From: Breviolum minutum Mf 1.05b.01
Taxonomy: Eukaryota > Sar > Dinophyceae > Suessiales > Symbiodiniaceae
Direction: 5' to 3'
Length of the DNA stretch: 64,000 nucleotides
NCBI GenBank assembly: GCA_000507305.1
Contig: DF239875.1
Span: 92,229-156,228 of the forward strand
Positions 1-11,103 of the stretch are shown here, piece by piece (position 1 is the stretch's first letter; the number at the start of each line of letters is the position of its first letter). The notes under the pieces are model-generated. The model ran no database searches. It was not told the origin of the DNA and worked only from the letters and a program-made list of their open reading frames with translations. The translations under genes and the position numbers were made by a program.

Positions 1-61
1 CACCTTTGCCTCCCAACATTTTGAAACCAGGTTAGTTTATCAAAAAACTTGGACATCTAAT

Positions 62-181
62 CTAGGTGGTGGCAACTCAAATATTTTTGGGATTTTCATC
101 CCGAAAATTGGGGAAGTCATGAACCCTAGTTTTGACTTGCGCATATTTTTCAGATGGGGTTGGTGAAAAACCACCAACCAG
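62..181 (+). repeat. Family A TIR element (introner-like)
   Basis: It begins CTAGGTGGTGG and ends CCACCAACCAG. The interior has the family's landmarks: a TTTTCA-CCCCG segment, GGGGAAG, TTTTGACT and a CATATTTTTCAG near the right end. The last base of the element is directly followed by a coding-like island, so the final AG can serve as a 3' splice site and the GT at the left as a 5' splice site. I saw no clean target duplication. Confidence 0.85.
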
Positions 182-252
182 GAATTCCAGCCAGGGAATG
201 GTTGTGGCCAAATTCTGCCGAGTCCCGCAGGTGACGGGCAAGTTCACATACT
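182..252 (+). CDS. Exon of unrecognised gene, bounded by two TIR elements
   Basis: This is a 71-base GC-richer island open in one frame (peptide NSSQGMVVAKFCRVPQ, then VTGKFTY). It starts immediately after a family A element ending in CAG, and stops where a family C element begins with GTTGATAC. It would start with one base completing a codon and end with one extra base. I do not recognise the protein. Its value is that both boundaries coincide with repeat ends, as expected if the two flanking introns are the elements themselves. Confidence 0.5.
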
Positions 253-420
253 GTTGATACATGGATCCTTTTAAAAACCCTATAAATCATGGGAAATTTA
301 CCCGAATCCACTGGAAGATTCCACTATTGATACTGTCGATGGTTCAGAAATCCGGAAAAACTCACCAGTTGAGGCCTGGTAAAATATCACATTTATTTTG
401 AAGGTTTCAGCACCATGTCA
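253..420 (+). repeat. Family C TIR elements, nested or partial
   Basis: A TACTGTTGAT end at 249 is followed by the family C interior (AAACCCTATAAATCATGGG). A second TACTGTCGATGGTTCAG start lies at about 337. The pieces look like one copy inserted in or beside another. Boundaries are approximate. Confidence 0.55.
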
Positions 421-1098
421 GGTGGTTGGGAATGGGATTCTTCATGGCCAAGCTCTTGTCATCTTCCATACAATTCCCAGGAATGATTAGGAAATTGGTT
501 ATATAATCCTAATGTACCCCCTTTATAATTATATAGGTTTTTTCAGTTTACTGATTACTTGGACGTCCAAGTACCCTATAAATCCCATTTGAGTTTAGTG
601 TGTGTTGTTTTTTTTTGTCCACTAAAAGTTGACTATTTTTAAGTCCCAGAAAAACCTGAGGTTTGCCTATAGGTCAAGTGCCATGGCATTTGACTAACGT
701 TTAGGAGGTACCTGGGATGATATTTTTTTGTCAATAAGGTATGGCTTCCTTCCATACCACCTTTTTTGTGTATATTGTCTTCAACGTCAATACCAAACAT
801 TGTCATTCTTGAAACGGGACTTTCTGTCCAAACCATTAATTCTGGGGGGCTCTACACATGTGGTAAGTGGAAAGATTTAGAGATTGATCAAGAATAGACA
901 TGTACCAACAATCCTAGCTGTTCCAGAGTGCATTGCCATGGTAGTTTTAATGGGAGAATGCACCCTTTTTTCTCATTTGACATGGAATACGGCTATTCCA
1001 AAACATGCCACATGTTCAACCAATTATCTATCCTTTTGTCAAACTGTCATTTTTGGTAAGTTGGTATCCATTCGTTCTATGTCCGAGGTTATTCACAG

Positions 1099-1163
1099 CC
1101 ATGCGGACATCCTGGCGTGAGGGGCGCGCCCAAATTATCGCCGACACCCGGACGGCAAATCAA
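1099..1163 (+). CDS. Exon of unrecognised gene
   Basis: The island follows TTCACAG and ends before GTCAATTT, giving a canonical AG/GT exon of 65 bases. It reads MRTSWREGRAQIIADTRTAN plus Q after two bases that finish a previous codon. The GC-rich composition contrasts with the surrounding AT-rich DNA. No family is recognised. Confidence 0.5.
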
Positions 1164-1439
1164 GTCAATTTTCTGGGGTGCTGTTACTGGTGACAAATTC
1201 GAGGGAAGAAACTATATAGTTACCAAAAAAGACATCTAATTAAAAAGATTCTCAGAAGATATGAATATATTCATTCCTGAAACTTACCAAAGAAAGCACC
1301 TTAAAATGCAAGGAGGTTTTTCCAGAGGCATCCCAACAAGGTCGCAGGTGCTGACTTGACGGGGAAAAACTCTTCCAGTTGGGCCTTCCTTGATGGATCG
1401 ACAGTATTTTGTTGGTGGATGTATAGGCTGTATAAGCTG

Positions 1440-1552
1440 CATATGGGGGGTTTCCTAAAATGGTGGGTTTCCCCCAGCCATTTTAATAGGGTTTTCCATT
1501 ATAAACCATCCATTTTGGGGGGCACCACCATTTAAGGAAACACCCCATATAG
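1440..1552. repeat. Hairpin element with a related copy near 21.5 kb
   Basis: The arms pair GGGGTTTCCTAAAATGGTGG with CCACCATTTAAGGAAACACC. The core (ATCCATTTTAATAGGG / CCATTATAAACCATCC) recurs at 21470-21530. Function unknown. Confidence 0.6.
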
Positions 1553-2500
1553 GTTCAATATTTCAGGCCCAAAAAATACTTTAAGAGTATGTTGTTGATT
1601 TCAAAAAAAAAGCCAATCTCTCCGGTAGGAACATCCGCATATCTCCCTTACCAGCCAGCACTTTTGAGGATGATGAAAAATCACCTAAAATCCCTTTTTG
1701 GTCGGATATAAGGTGCCTCGTTCAATGGAGGGTACCCTTCCACTTTGTTATGGCAAACATCCTGGAATCATGTTTACAAAATGCGCAAAAACAACAAGGT
1801 CAGGTGATATTTTGAAAGAGTTTGGGATGTTTGTGGTGACATTTTTGGTTTTCAACGCAACAATTATCACTTGCCCCAGATTTCTTGAAGTTAAATATCC
1901 CGTAAACAGAACACGGCAAGGGTCCCCCAAAAAGCAACTCCATCATACCACTAAGGATACCACCTTCCGACAGCAAGACAAGTCGGAGACTGGGGAGCAA
2001 CCAAGACAGGTGGTGATTGGAGCATGTTGTTTGTTGTTCCAGCTTTTGAATTGACTTGGAGGTGGCTGGTTGGAACCTTTGTTTCCCATTTTAAGGTCAC
2101 AAAAACATGTGGTTAGTAGGTAGTGGATAGTAAATTTAGACATCGTTTGTGATATTCCATTTTATTGGAGATTCGTAGGTTAGGCTTTGCTTTTCAACAT
2201 GAACCCACCTTCCAACAAACGACTTATGGGGCCATTGTACGTACGTCCTGTCGCGCACTTGTCCCTTCAATAAACTATACCGTGGGTGGTTTTAAGTAAG
2301 TTCATCGTCACCCTTCTGAGAAAATTACATAAAATTACCTCAGTTGTCAAACACCCAGAGATCATGAAAAAAACAAATTCAACTTGAACCCCAAGCTGAA
2401 ATCATGGCTTTGATGGACCCAGTCAACAGCTCCCAACCTAATGACCTAATTCTTATCTTGTACCTTGGAATCCCCGAACCTAAACATGCTTCATGTCATC

Positions 2501-2646
2501 GGGGGGGGGGGGGGGGNNNNNNNNNNNNNNNNNNNNNNNNNNNNNNNNNNNNNNNNNNNNNNNNNNNNNNNNNNNNNNNNNNNNNNNNNNNNNNNNNNNN
2601 NNNNNNNNNNNNNNNNNNNNNNNNNNNATCGGGGGGGGGGGGGGGG
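2501..2646. other. Assembly gap flanked by poly-G
   Basis: There are 111 N (2517-2627) bounded on both sides by ATC followed by 16 G. The identical flanks suggest that both contigs stopped in the same homopolymer, so the gap size and the G count are not trustworthy. Apparent open frames across it are meaningless. Confidence 0.95.
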
Positions 2647-2713
2647 TGACGAGAAGACTGGAAAGGGGGACAACCCAAACTACAACTAGCTGGTGACTTT
2701 TAAAGGGTTATAT

Positions 2714-2813
2714 CTAGGTGGTGCTTTCAAATATTTTTCTAATTTCACCTATAGTCAAATAGGAAGATGTCCTATTTGATTAATATTTTTCAATGGTTGA
2801 GAACACCAACTAG
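2714..2813 (+). repeat. Family A TIR element
   Basis: It starts CTAGGTGGTGC and ends ACACCAACTAG, with a diverged interior that contains its own small inverted repeat (CAAATAGGA / TCCTATTTG). It lies just after the gap, in a stretch with no supported exon. Confidence 0.75.
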
Positions 2814-3127
2814 TTTTATTTTACAAAACTATTATATGTTCCTTTTGAAGATAATTTTTCTTGTCCCAAGGTGGGATATTTTAGTTCCCTGGGTACTTTT
2901 TGTTTCAAGAACACACATTTTTTGTTGCCTGGTTTTGAGGAAATCTTCGTCTAAACCTGGAATGACAATATACATCCCAAAACCGTCCATGGGACGATTG
3001 TATATATGTACCTACTAATTTACAATAGCAATCAAGCATTCATGGATCGGTCAATATACTGTTCGTCCCATGGTATGGGCATTGTTTTTTGATTTGTTGA
3101 TGATGATTATTTGAGCCACGAAAAATT

Positions 3128-3263
3128 CCCTAGTTGGTTGGATTATATTGGGGATGAAATCATACCCTGGTATAATCCGGGATTATGATAAAGGATTATA
3201 AGACATCCCGTCATTAACGAACCAGGATTGTTCATGGAAAGTAGGAGGGTTTTTTTCGTGGCG
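3128..3263. repeat. Family E element
   Basis: It runs from CCCTAGTTGGTTGG to AACCAGGATTGTTCATGGAA and then AGGAGGGTTTTTTTCG. It shares the GGGATTATAA core and the trailing GGAAAGTAGGAGG with the copies at 18.9 kb and 37 kb. Confidence 0.6.
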
Positions 3264-3302
3264 AAACTTTGGTTTCCTAAGGATTGTTTACTTTCCTTTG
3301 AG

Positions 3303-3370
3303 CATCTCGGTGGCACCAAAGAATCAACGAAGTCAACGGGGCGAAGGATGTGTGAAGTCAACCTCCACTG
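3303..3370 (+). CDS. Exon of unrecognised gene
   Basis: The island follows CTTTCCTTTGAG and is open as HLGGTKESTKSTGRRMCEVN plus LH, ending before GTGTGG. It is basic and Ser/Thr-rich. Splice sites are plausible but not confirmed. No family is recognised. Confidence 0.45.
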
Positions 3371-3898
3371 GTGTGGGGGGTATCTCCTTGAAATGATGGT
3401 TTGAAGGTTAAAGATCCATCAATATCAGGTGCCAACAACCGAATGCCAAGTTAACCAACTCAACAGAATCGGCGGTTTTTTTTGGATCTTTTCACAGTTT
3501 TTTGTTTTTGGTGTTTTTCCTTTCTACTATGGGATTAAATCATTATATAACTATATATATGATATAAATGATATTAGTTATAAAACATTGTTTATTGCTT
3601 GGAAACGATGTTCAAACTGTTGGGAACTTGAGTTACTTGACAGCCCAAGTCCTTGGACAGTTGGCGTTTCTTGTCGGCCAAGTCTTGCATTATTTCGGCG
3701 TTGTGTGATTTTTCTCAACAAATCCTGAGAGGCAATGCATCCTAAGACCTATAAGACACATGAGGTTACGGGTTCCCATGCTACTGTTATCATATTTCAT
3801 ATGGCTTTCCAACCAAAAAAACTCTCAAAGTCCAACCACCAATGCTACAACGTCGGTGGTAACTCCTGCCCTGTTGATTTGGTGAGTTGACCTCGCAG

Positions 3899-3975
3899 GC
3901 AAGACGATTACCTGTACAAAACACACAGTGGATTCTTCTTGCAGTCAGGAAATCAGGCAAGGCATCAGGGAAGAA
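3899..3975 (+). CDS. Exon of unrecognised gene
   Basis: It follows CCTCGCAG and reads QDDYLYKTHSGFFLQSGNQA then RHQGR before running into a T tract. The 3' boundary is unclear. No family is recognised. Confidence 0.4.
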
Positions 3976-5664
3976 CTTTTTTTTTTTAATGGTTCCCTTA
4001 CTCCACGGTTTTTTTGCAACCTGGAAAAAGCCCTAGGATACCCAGGAAAAGTGGGAACCCTGGGAACTCACCCATATCCCAGCCCGTGTGTCATTTTTGA
4101 GTTCATGATTTTCTCTGTTTCATCCCATTAGGTGGGATATGTGATCGTTCCCTGTAGGGCCAATATGGTGATATTGCGATGTTTATTTTTCGAAGTGGTG
4201 GACCCGGGGAGAAGTTTTCAAAACTCTCAACGGTCTCAACGTGTTCAACTTTTCAAAGGGATGTGGCAAGAAGGTTGGCAGGAAGAGTGGGAATGCTTGA
4301 GTCGAATAAGGCTTCCATTTCAAGGGGTTGTGCCAACAGACAGGATTTCACTACAAATCGACATCGGACTCGTTTCCTTTGGAATGACAACTTTCAAACA
4401 TGTCTCTTTGAGTCTTTAGTTTTGTTTTCCTTTTTCTTGGAGGGGTGCAGAGGTTGATGATGAAAACCCAGTTGACTCATGTTGACGAACTCATTTCCAC
4501 TGAACCCCCCACCAAGTCCACAAATTTCTTCATTTTACTCATGTTAGCAGCAAGGTTTCCATGAAGACTCTTCAATGGAAAACTGTCCAATCAGGGTGCT
4601 CCTGGCATATCTTGAAATGTCCCACCACATACTTTTCCAAGGTGGGATACTGGTATCTAAGAGGACTTGCTGATCGCTAAGAGCACACAAACTGGAATAG
4701 TAAAGCATCCCAGTGTGAATGTTGGATAGCTGATAATTAATTAATTACATCATATTTATATATACATATAATATGTTTATATAAACACATACATGCATAT
4801 ACACATAATGATATAAAGTGTACGTGGTTTGTCCATGCACATTTGTATTGATCCAAATGTGTGTTGGGCCCTAAAATCAAAAATGTTTGGATGCCATGAT
4901 CCACATCATTGCATGCTCTTTTTGATTGAGATTGTTTTTTTTTGTGTTTTGGGGGTCTGAACGCATTTTTGGGAAGTGATTCAGATCATCATGATTTTGA
5001 CTTTCTGAATTTGGGAGAGAGGTAACCTTTTGAAACATTACCCTGGTTTTCGTAATGTTTAAGGGGCAACATGTAACAAAACCCTGTTTGTTGATTGAAA
5101 AATACGTATCCATTGATGGTGTGTACCGGTATTCATATGTTGATAGCTGTCCGAAAGATACCACCTGGCTTCACCACACGGGGACGTCACTGTAGGTGCT
5201 GAGGCTGCAAGCGTTGGGATGTCTGGATGCAAATGGCACATACAGCATCGTTGACACAGGACATGAGGGAATGAGGGACCATCGTTTGGCAGGAATTGTA
5301 GTGTTGTAAAATCTATGTTTCCCATTTGTGGTCATCAATTACAATATGTGGTTCATCATTTTCGTATGATTATGGTGGGTCAACCACCATCATCAAGTCG
5401 TCATGTGGTTATCGGTTTTTTGTTGATGCATCACGTTTTGGGGCTCAAGGATTTGGGTGTGGGTGCGTCGAAAAAGACTGTGGGCCCTGCCACAAACATA
5501 GTGACATAGTGGTTTCATAGAAAAACCGCCAATGGCATTTGCATTGCATGTGGAGGGTTACCACCCCAATTTTGAGACATTCTCACGGGGTATTTGCTTT
5601 CTTATTCTTATGTGTCAAAGCTATTTTCAGAAGTGTGAAAATACCGGAGACGAGTTGATAGCAG

Positions 5665-5740
5665 TTCAATGATCTATGGCAGGGTTCATGAAAAAGGCTC
5701 CAGTGACATGTCCTCCGATGAAACACTCGGCAATGCAAAA
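5665..5740 (+). CDS. Exon of unrecognised gene
   Basis: The exon follows GATAGCAG and ends before GTCAAA. It reads SMIYGRVHEKGSSDMSSDET then LGNAK and finishes in phase 0, matching the phase of the next candidate exon at 6000. No family is recognised. Confidence 0.45.
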
Positions 5741-5999
5741 GTCAAAATGGTTTACCGTCCAACTGGCTGTTATCAATGTGATGACGTGATTGTTTCATTG
5801 CTTAGACATCCAACGCATCCTCAAGTCATATATTTTTTTGAAAGGTGTTTTCGACTGGTTATGTTTTTTAGTCTTTTTTCCACGAGCTACCATAGTTGTT
5901 TATATATCTAGACCTATACATGTATATTTTTTCGAACTTAGTACAAAGAAATACTGCATAGATGTTATGTTTCTTCTTTGGAGAGGTTTTCCTGCACAG

Positions 6000-6051
6000 A
6001 TGCTTTGGGTTGGTCCCGACCGCGAGTATGAAGACATCCCCCCGCCATCCT
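6000..6051 (+). CDS. Exon of unrecognised gene
   Basis: It follows TTTCCTGCACAG and ends before GTATAC. It reads MLWVGPDREYEDIPPPS in phase 0, in phase with the exon ending at 5740. The ATG could be internal. No family is recognised. Confidence 0.45.
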
Positions 6052-6540
6052 GTATACAACGAAGCCCTTAGGCAACCACTCCAGGTATATAATCAACGTC
6101 ATCTTAAGCATCTTCCGCGAGGTTTGTCCTACAAATCCTATGATTTTTGGGGATAGGATTTTGTTTGACCAATCCTACTCAAAAAATGGGATGGGGTGAG
6201 GGGATTCTTAGGGGGTCAATGAAAGAGTTGTCAATAATGTAGGTATTTGATTTCCTGGGCAACTTTTATAGCCACCTGTCACGCAGTTTTTCGCATTCCC
6301 CTTACATGACCCCCAAAAAAAAGAGGTTTAGGAAAGCAATATTGAATAATTGCTCAGAGTGGATACTATTCAAGCACCAGCACCTTCGAGTCGGGGTGCC
6401 TTGCATGGTTCCGTTTCAGGGTGTCAACTCAGCATCCCTTATAAGGCTTGAATTAGCATCCCTGAAAAAAGGTGCTGACAGGTATTTCCGGAAACCGCTG
6501 TTGAATTGAAATCTTTTGTATGGATCTGTTTTCATTTTCC

Positions 6541-6622
6541 CGTATGGATCCAAGCGGCTCTGAACGCACTTAGGGTTGCAAATTGGGGGCTAAACTTTCT
6601 TCTTAGGGGGTACTTGGATCCA
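6541..6622. repeat. Hairpin element, inverted copy of 7072-7160
   Basis: GTATGGATCCAAGCGGC through TACTTGGATCCAC matches the reverse complement of the element at 7072-7160, which has the same GGATCCAAGTACC and CCTAAGAAG blocks. The pair lies about 450 bases apart in opposite orientations. Confidence 0.6.
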
Positions 6623-6709
6623 CTGGGTTCCACCACCGCCTACCATTGATGACTCACCGCAGGATTTCCTCGGGCTTTGTTCATTGATGACTTACCTTGG
6701 AATTCGCAG

Positions 6710-6770
6710 GAGGATGTGAAGGTGCAAATGTTAAAGCATCTCAGTTGAATTCAAACCAAGCGGAAATTCC
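6710..6770 (+). CDS. Possible exon
   Basis: The island follows AATTCGCAG and is open as GCEGANVKASQLNSNQAEI before GTGTATGG. It is less GC-rich than the better exons, and its phase does not join cleanly to 6051, so either a boundary is wrong or an exon is missing. Confidence 0.3.
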
Positions 6771-7071
6771 GTGTATGGTATATTCTTTTACGTACATTTA
6801 CCTACATAGTGTGTGTAAATATATAGACATTGGTATGTTTATATATGTTTATATCATGGCCAGGGGTGAAAAATCAATGCATCCGAAAATATCCGGTAAA
6901 CTTACAGATGGAAAATACACCCCACACGTCTTTTTGGGCCCCCAAAAGGCGGTTTAGTAAGGGAAATCATCAATTTCAGGGACACCAAGGTTGGTGAAAT
7001 ATTAGAATTTGGCCTGATGTCTTATCATTTTAAGCATATATGATTGTCACCAAGCTTGTGTACTATCCCTA

Positions 7072-7160
7072 TGGATCCAAGTACCTCCTAAGAAGATACA
7101 AATTGCCCCCAAATTGTACCCTAAGTGCATTCCAAGCAGCGGATCCTTGGATCCATAGGG
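7072..7160. repeat. Hairpin element with GGATCCA ends
   Basis: The ends TATGGATCCAAG and CTTGGATCCATAG are inverted repeats around a shared core. It is the inverted partner of 6541-6622. Confidence 0.6.
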
Positions 7161-7401
7161 TTTTTGCAATGATGATTTCATTGCAATTTGTTCGATTCAT
7201 ATAGTTTCTGGCCATTTTTTTGGTGTGTTGAGGCGATCCCAGGGAATCGAAGTTAACCAGTGGAGTAAGTAGGGACCACTGGGCCAAAACCTCCACTGAT
7301 TTCGGGGTGAACGAAAAACGCAGTGAAAACTTCCATTTATATGGCCATTTATAGGGAAGCCTCACCCCATTTATAACTATAGGGGCCGGGGCCCATCTTG
7401 T

Positions 7402-7493
7402 CTAGGTGGTGGTTTCATTGTTTTTTCACCCCTACTTGGAGAAGATTCCCGTTTTGACTAATATTTTTCAAGCGGGTTGAAACCACCAACTAG
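7402..7493 (+). repeat. Family A TIR element
   Basis: It runs from CTAGGTGGTGGTTTCA to TGAAACCACCAACTAG with a CACCCCTACTTGG core. Flanks TTGT and TTCT are a poor 4-base match, so the target duplication has decayed or the site is old. Confidence 0.85.
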
Positions 7494-8190
7494 TTCTGGG
7501 GTTATAAAAAAATGATATTATATTCCACAAAAAAAGCATTGGGTGTGAAAGACAATTCACCCCGGTCAAAAATGCGGAATGACCGGTGTACACCCCTGAA
7601 GATTAACATGGAACATAATCATGGAGGTGGATGGAAGATCATTTCTTTTTTAAACGGGTGAGTTGTAGGTTCCAGCCATTAATCTTCCAGGATGTGTTCC
7701 ACCTATAGCAATTTAGGGTCTCACTATTTTGGATAACCCCCACATACTCTCCCGGATTGCCGTTTGGGTGTGAACTTGTTGGATTCCAGAATCACTTCGG
7801 ACTAAACAGAATATAAAGCCATACAAGTTCATCAAGGTCATCTCATCTATTAGGCTTAAAAGCCATAAAGAAAATAATAAGCTTCAAAATCTAGAAGTTA
7901 AGCCTCAATTTTTCACACAAAAAAACATGCATACCAGATCCCATCGAACGTCTCCGGTACCTAGGAATGTCTATGGTACTGTCTGGGAACAGAGATCACG
8001 TGAAGAGGATGCATCTGGAGGTGATCCTATTGACAGGCGTGGTTTTCGTTGAAATGTGGTGGGGAGGGTGTCATTGCACCTGGCACAAACCATCCGCCAA
8101 CAAAACATCCTTTTATAAACACCCTTCAGACTTTTGGGCTTGCAAATTAATCAAAGACCCAGAAATCTTTCATGGAAACCCAAAACTGGG

Positions 8191-8284
8191 CAGTGGTTTC
8201 AAATGTTTGTTATTTTCACCCCTTACTTCGGGAGATGATCCAATTTTACTGATATTTCTCAAATGGGTGGAAACCACCAACTAG
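8191..8284 (+). repeat. Family A element, left end eroded
   Basis: The left end is reduced to CAGTGGTTTCAAA. The core TTTTCACCCCTTACTTCGGG and the right end GGAAACCACCAACTAG are clear. Confidence 0.7.
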
Positions 8285-8420
8285 AAACAATATGAGGATA
8301 GATGAAGTTTTGCAAAAATGGATTCAATTCGCTTCTCAAGTGAAATGATCAGAACTCCGGTAAAACCCTTCCAAGTCGTTCTCTCTTTTTTCCTTTCCTG
8401 TGTGATCACTAGAGTCCTTT

Positions 8421-8510
8421 CCCATACCATCCATGTATGGTATATTTACCTAAATTTACCATAAAAATCAACCAAATGTAGGTAAATATGCCATACATGG
8501 ATGGTCTGGG
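8421..8510. repeat. Family B palindromic element
   Basis: The arms CCCATACCATCCATGTATGG and CCATACATGGATGGTCTGGG pair with each other, with GGTATATTTACC / GGTAAATATGCC inside. The outer ACCATCC/GGATGGT differs from the GGATCC seen in most copies but is still paired. Confidence 0.85.
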
Positions 8511-8879
8511 TTTGGTTGGACCCCCCCGAATACTGGTTCTTTTACGGCCCTGAATGAGGATGCCGCCCGAAGAGATGGGTGTATTTAGTTTCTCGGCCGA
8601 GATGGGATTCGCCATTGATCACATGGATCCACAGTTGTTGGAAGATGGTCGCAGGCAAGCTGGCTAAGGATTGAAACTTTTAGGAGATGACAGAAGTCTT
8701 TACTAAGGAAAATTGTATAGAAATATGTTTTCAACTTCTATTTCATGTTCAAGGATTCAAGAATGGCAATATGTGAGTTCTAGCTGATAATTGTTGATTT
8801 GCACAACCTTAGCAAGGCAATATATCAGGCAATGATCGATCAGTGGTTCCACATATGACCGTCGGTATCAAACTGGAAG

Positions 8880-8941
8880 ATCAAAGATGCACCCAGTGTG
8901 GCTGGGATGATCTTGTCGGAAGCCCCTGGGATGACATAAGG
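8880..8941 (+). CDS. Exon of unrecognised gene
   Basis: It follows CTGGAAG and is open for QRCTQCGWDDLVGSPWDDIR, ending before GTGTGGAT. The CxxC pair is notable but too short to name a domain. A second frame is also open, so the reading is tentative. Confidence 0.4.
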
Positions 8942-9567
8942 GTGTGGATATGGCCCGTACAGTGACCCCCAAAATTCCGATGCGCGAAATCTTTATCTGT
9001 ACCTACAGTCATTGGACATGGAGCATTGATTTACATTAAGGATTTACTGTATATAAGGTGTAGAAAAAAAGCATAGTTTTTGGCCATAATGCGCCAGTTT
9101 ATTCCAGTTGCTAGTCATTCATCTTAATTTTTAGACGCTAAAGCATCTAAAGCAAAATGTTTGGTACATTGCAGTTACCTTACACACACACGCACAAAAC
9201 CTGCTAGGAAACCATGGGAGCATTAGAAACCGATTCTACATTGTGACCTGGGAAAAATTGGATAAGTCACCATTCAACAGCTTTGAGGTTTTGAATTTAG
9301 ATCAAATTTGTATGTGATTGTTTACATATGATTATTCTGAGCACAAATTGTTGAATTATGTAGACTACATTGAACTAGTATCTCACATCTATTGTTTACA
9401 TATACATCCCTAGTCAGCTAATGGTCAATTGGTGGTTTGGGGCCCGGTGGTTTGGGATTCGAGGATCCCCCTTTTAGTTGAAATATTTGTTTTGTAAAAA
9501 CATCACCAGCTAGTTATAGTTTGGGTTGTCCCCCGGACTCCAGGAATAGTCATTAGTTGACCTATAT

Positions 9568-9666
9568 CTAGGTGGTGGTTTCAAAGATTTTCTTATTTTC
9601 ACCCCTATTTGGGGAAGATTCCCATTTTGACTAATATTTTTCAGATGGGTTGAAACCACCAACCAG
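9568..9666 (+). repeat. Family A TIR element with 4-bp target duplication
   Basis: It runs from CTAGGTGGTGGTTTCAA to TTGAAACCACCAACCAG, flanked on both sides by ATAT (9564-9567 and 9667-9670). Confidence 0.9.
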
Positions 9667-9723
9667 ATATCCTTGTATCCCTTCATTTGCGTCAATTAGT
9701 TTTCATATTGTGACGTTTTCCAG

Positions 9724-9809
9724 GCCTCTGTCACTCGCCACAATGTAGCGCGGAGGCGCATCCCGGATTTATTTTTCACCAAAGAACGGTTCGGTAAAAG
9801 GGGCACCTG
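9724..9809 (+). CDS. Exon of unrecognised gene, followed by family E end
   Basis: The exon follows ACGTTTTCCAG and reads ASVTRHNVARRRIPDL then FFTKERFGKRGT. It stops at the left end of a family E element (CTG then GTTGTTTAGGG), so the element would supply the GT donor. It is basic, and no domain is recognised. Confidence 0.5.
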
Positions 9810-10034
9810 GTTGTTTAGGGTTTTCCTTGGGATATTATATTGTTACCCAGGTATACAGTTTAAAAAAACAAACATATATATATATATGTGTAAGGATCCA
9901 TTTATGTAAGGTTTATATTTATGAAAGAATCCACTTTTTTAGGTAAACAACATCTGCCCCCCAACCCCAGCCGTTTTTTAGGTGTTTAAACGACTCTGTG
10001 TGTGAAAACTCACCATCTTTTTCAACCCTTACAG

Positions 10035-10142
10035 AAATCCCGAAAATTTCACCATTCTCTGTGGCAACCTGTGCCGATTTTTCACCCTCCGGGCAGGATA
10101 TCATCGCCTTGGGCTGGCAGTACTTGGCGTTATACATTTTGG
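10035..10142 (+). CDS. Exon with WD40-like repeat
   Basis: The exon follows CCCTTACAG and ends before GTACCG. It reads IPKISPFSVATCADFSPSGQ then DIIALGWQYLALYIL. The segment VATCADFSPSGQDIIALG resembles the first two strands of a WD40 repeat (x-CADFSPDG-x-x-x-A-x-G). It ends in phase 1, matching the exon at 10793. The opposite strand is also open from 10164 to 10033 with an AG and a GTAAGG at its ends; I prefer + because of the WD40 pattern and the neighbours. Confidence 0.5.
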
Positions 10143-10592
10143 GTACCGAATCCTTGGGACGAAACTGGGCACGAGATCACTTCCCAGCTCCTCCACCCAA
10201 CGCCAAGACGCTGGGCACGGCACGAGGGCACGAGGGGTGTGGATGATGTGTGGATGGTGTGGATGGTTGGTGTTTTGTTTTTAAGTGGTTTTGGCCTTTG
10301 GCCACAAGATGTATAGGCAGGTAATATTCCAAAATGATGAGAAATCCTTTGTTAAAAAACATTGGTCATCCTTATATTACGGTGTATAGCATGGTTTTTC
10401 AATGGCAAGCCCATCATCCGAAGGTTGTTTTGGGCTTCGGAATACCCAAAGGCTCCAATTGGAATAATTTACGCAGGAGCCTTTTGGTAAAGTAGCATTT
10501 GGGACCTTTTAGATAATGGGGTTTAGATATACCATTGAAAGATCTGAAAGAATGAAATGGCCCTCAGGTGTAAAGGTCACCACCATACCCTC

Positions 10593-10696
10593 AGGATCCA
10601 TGTGACTATAGTATATTTTCCATTATTTTCCACTATATTCCATAAGAATCAACTAAATGTAGGTAAATAAAGTATACCACACATGGATCCTATGAG
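10593..10696. repeat. Family B palindromic element
   Basis: TCAGGATCCATGTGAC through CACACATGGATCCTATGA, with the conserved AATGTAGGTAAAT on the right. The left inner arm is more decayed. Confidence 0.7.
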
Positions 10697-10792
10697 ATGG
10701 ATTCGACATGGAGAAGTTCCCAATGCCACGAGGATTTCGATCATCCAAGCATCTTTTTTGGGTGGTTGTCGCAACGAAATACACATTGAAAG

Positions 10793-10863
10793 GGGCTGAA
10801 CGTCACAATGACGAATTGTGGTTGTGGAAAGGGAATCTGTCCAAACGTGATCTTAATTTACTG
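10793..10863 (+). CDS. Exon continuing the WD40-like protein
   Basis: It follows CACATTGAAAG and ends before GTAGTT. It reads AERHNDELWLWKGNLSKRDL then NLL after two bases that complete a glycine codon with the 10142 exon. ELWLWKG resembles the W-containing third strand of a WD40 blade, which supports joining the two exons. Confidence 0.5.
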
Positions 10864-10995
10864 GTAGTTCAGTTCAGGTTGTATATTCCTGTCCACTGGT
10901 TACAGGTCATGTACATAAACCACGCATTCCTCCATAGTTCATCCAATCGCCTGCGATTTTCATCTTATTGAAAATGTCTGTCGATCTGGCTTTGT

Positions 10996-11103
10996 TACCC
11001 TCCGGTAAACTTACATAGCAATGGGAAATTCACCATTTGAAGATGTATCTCCTACAAAAAATGGTGGTTTTCCAATGCTCTGTTAGTTTTTTACCGGAGG
11101 GTA
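10996..11103. repeat. Family D hairpin element
   Basis: TACCCTCCGGTAAACTTACA pairs with TGTTAGTTTTTTACCGGAGGGTA across about 70 bases. This family has no AG at its end and no obvious splice role. Confidence 0.8.

Noticed and set aside
2404..2696. Several open frames across 2.4-2.7 kb
   Set aside because: They exist only because N was translated as any residue; the flanks are poly-G next to an assembly gap.
5441..5452. TTTTGGGGCTCAAG resembling the end of a dinoflagellate spliced leader
   Set aside because: It has two extra bases and no upstream match to the leader, and the context is not a gene start.
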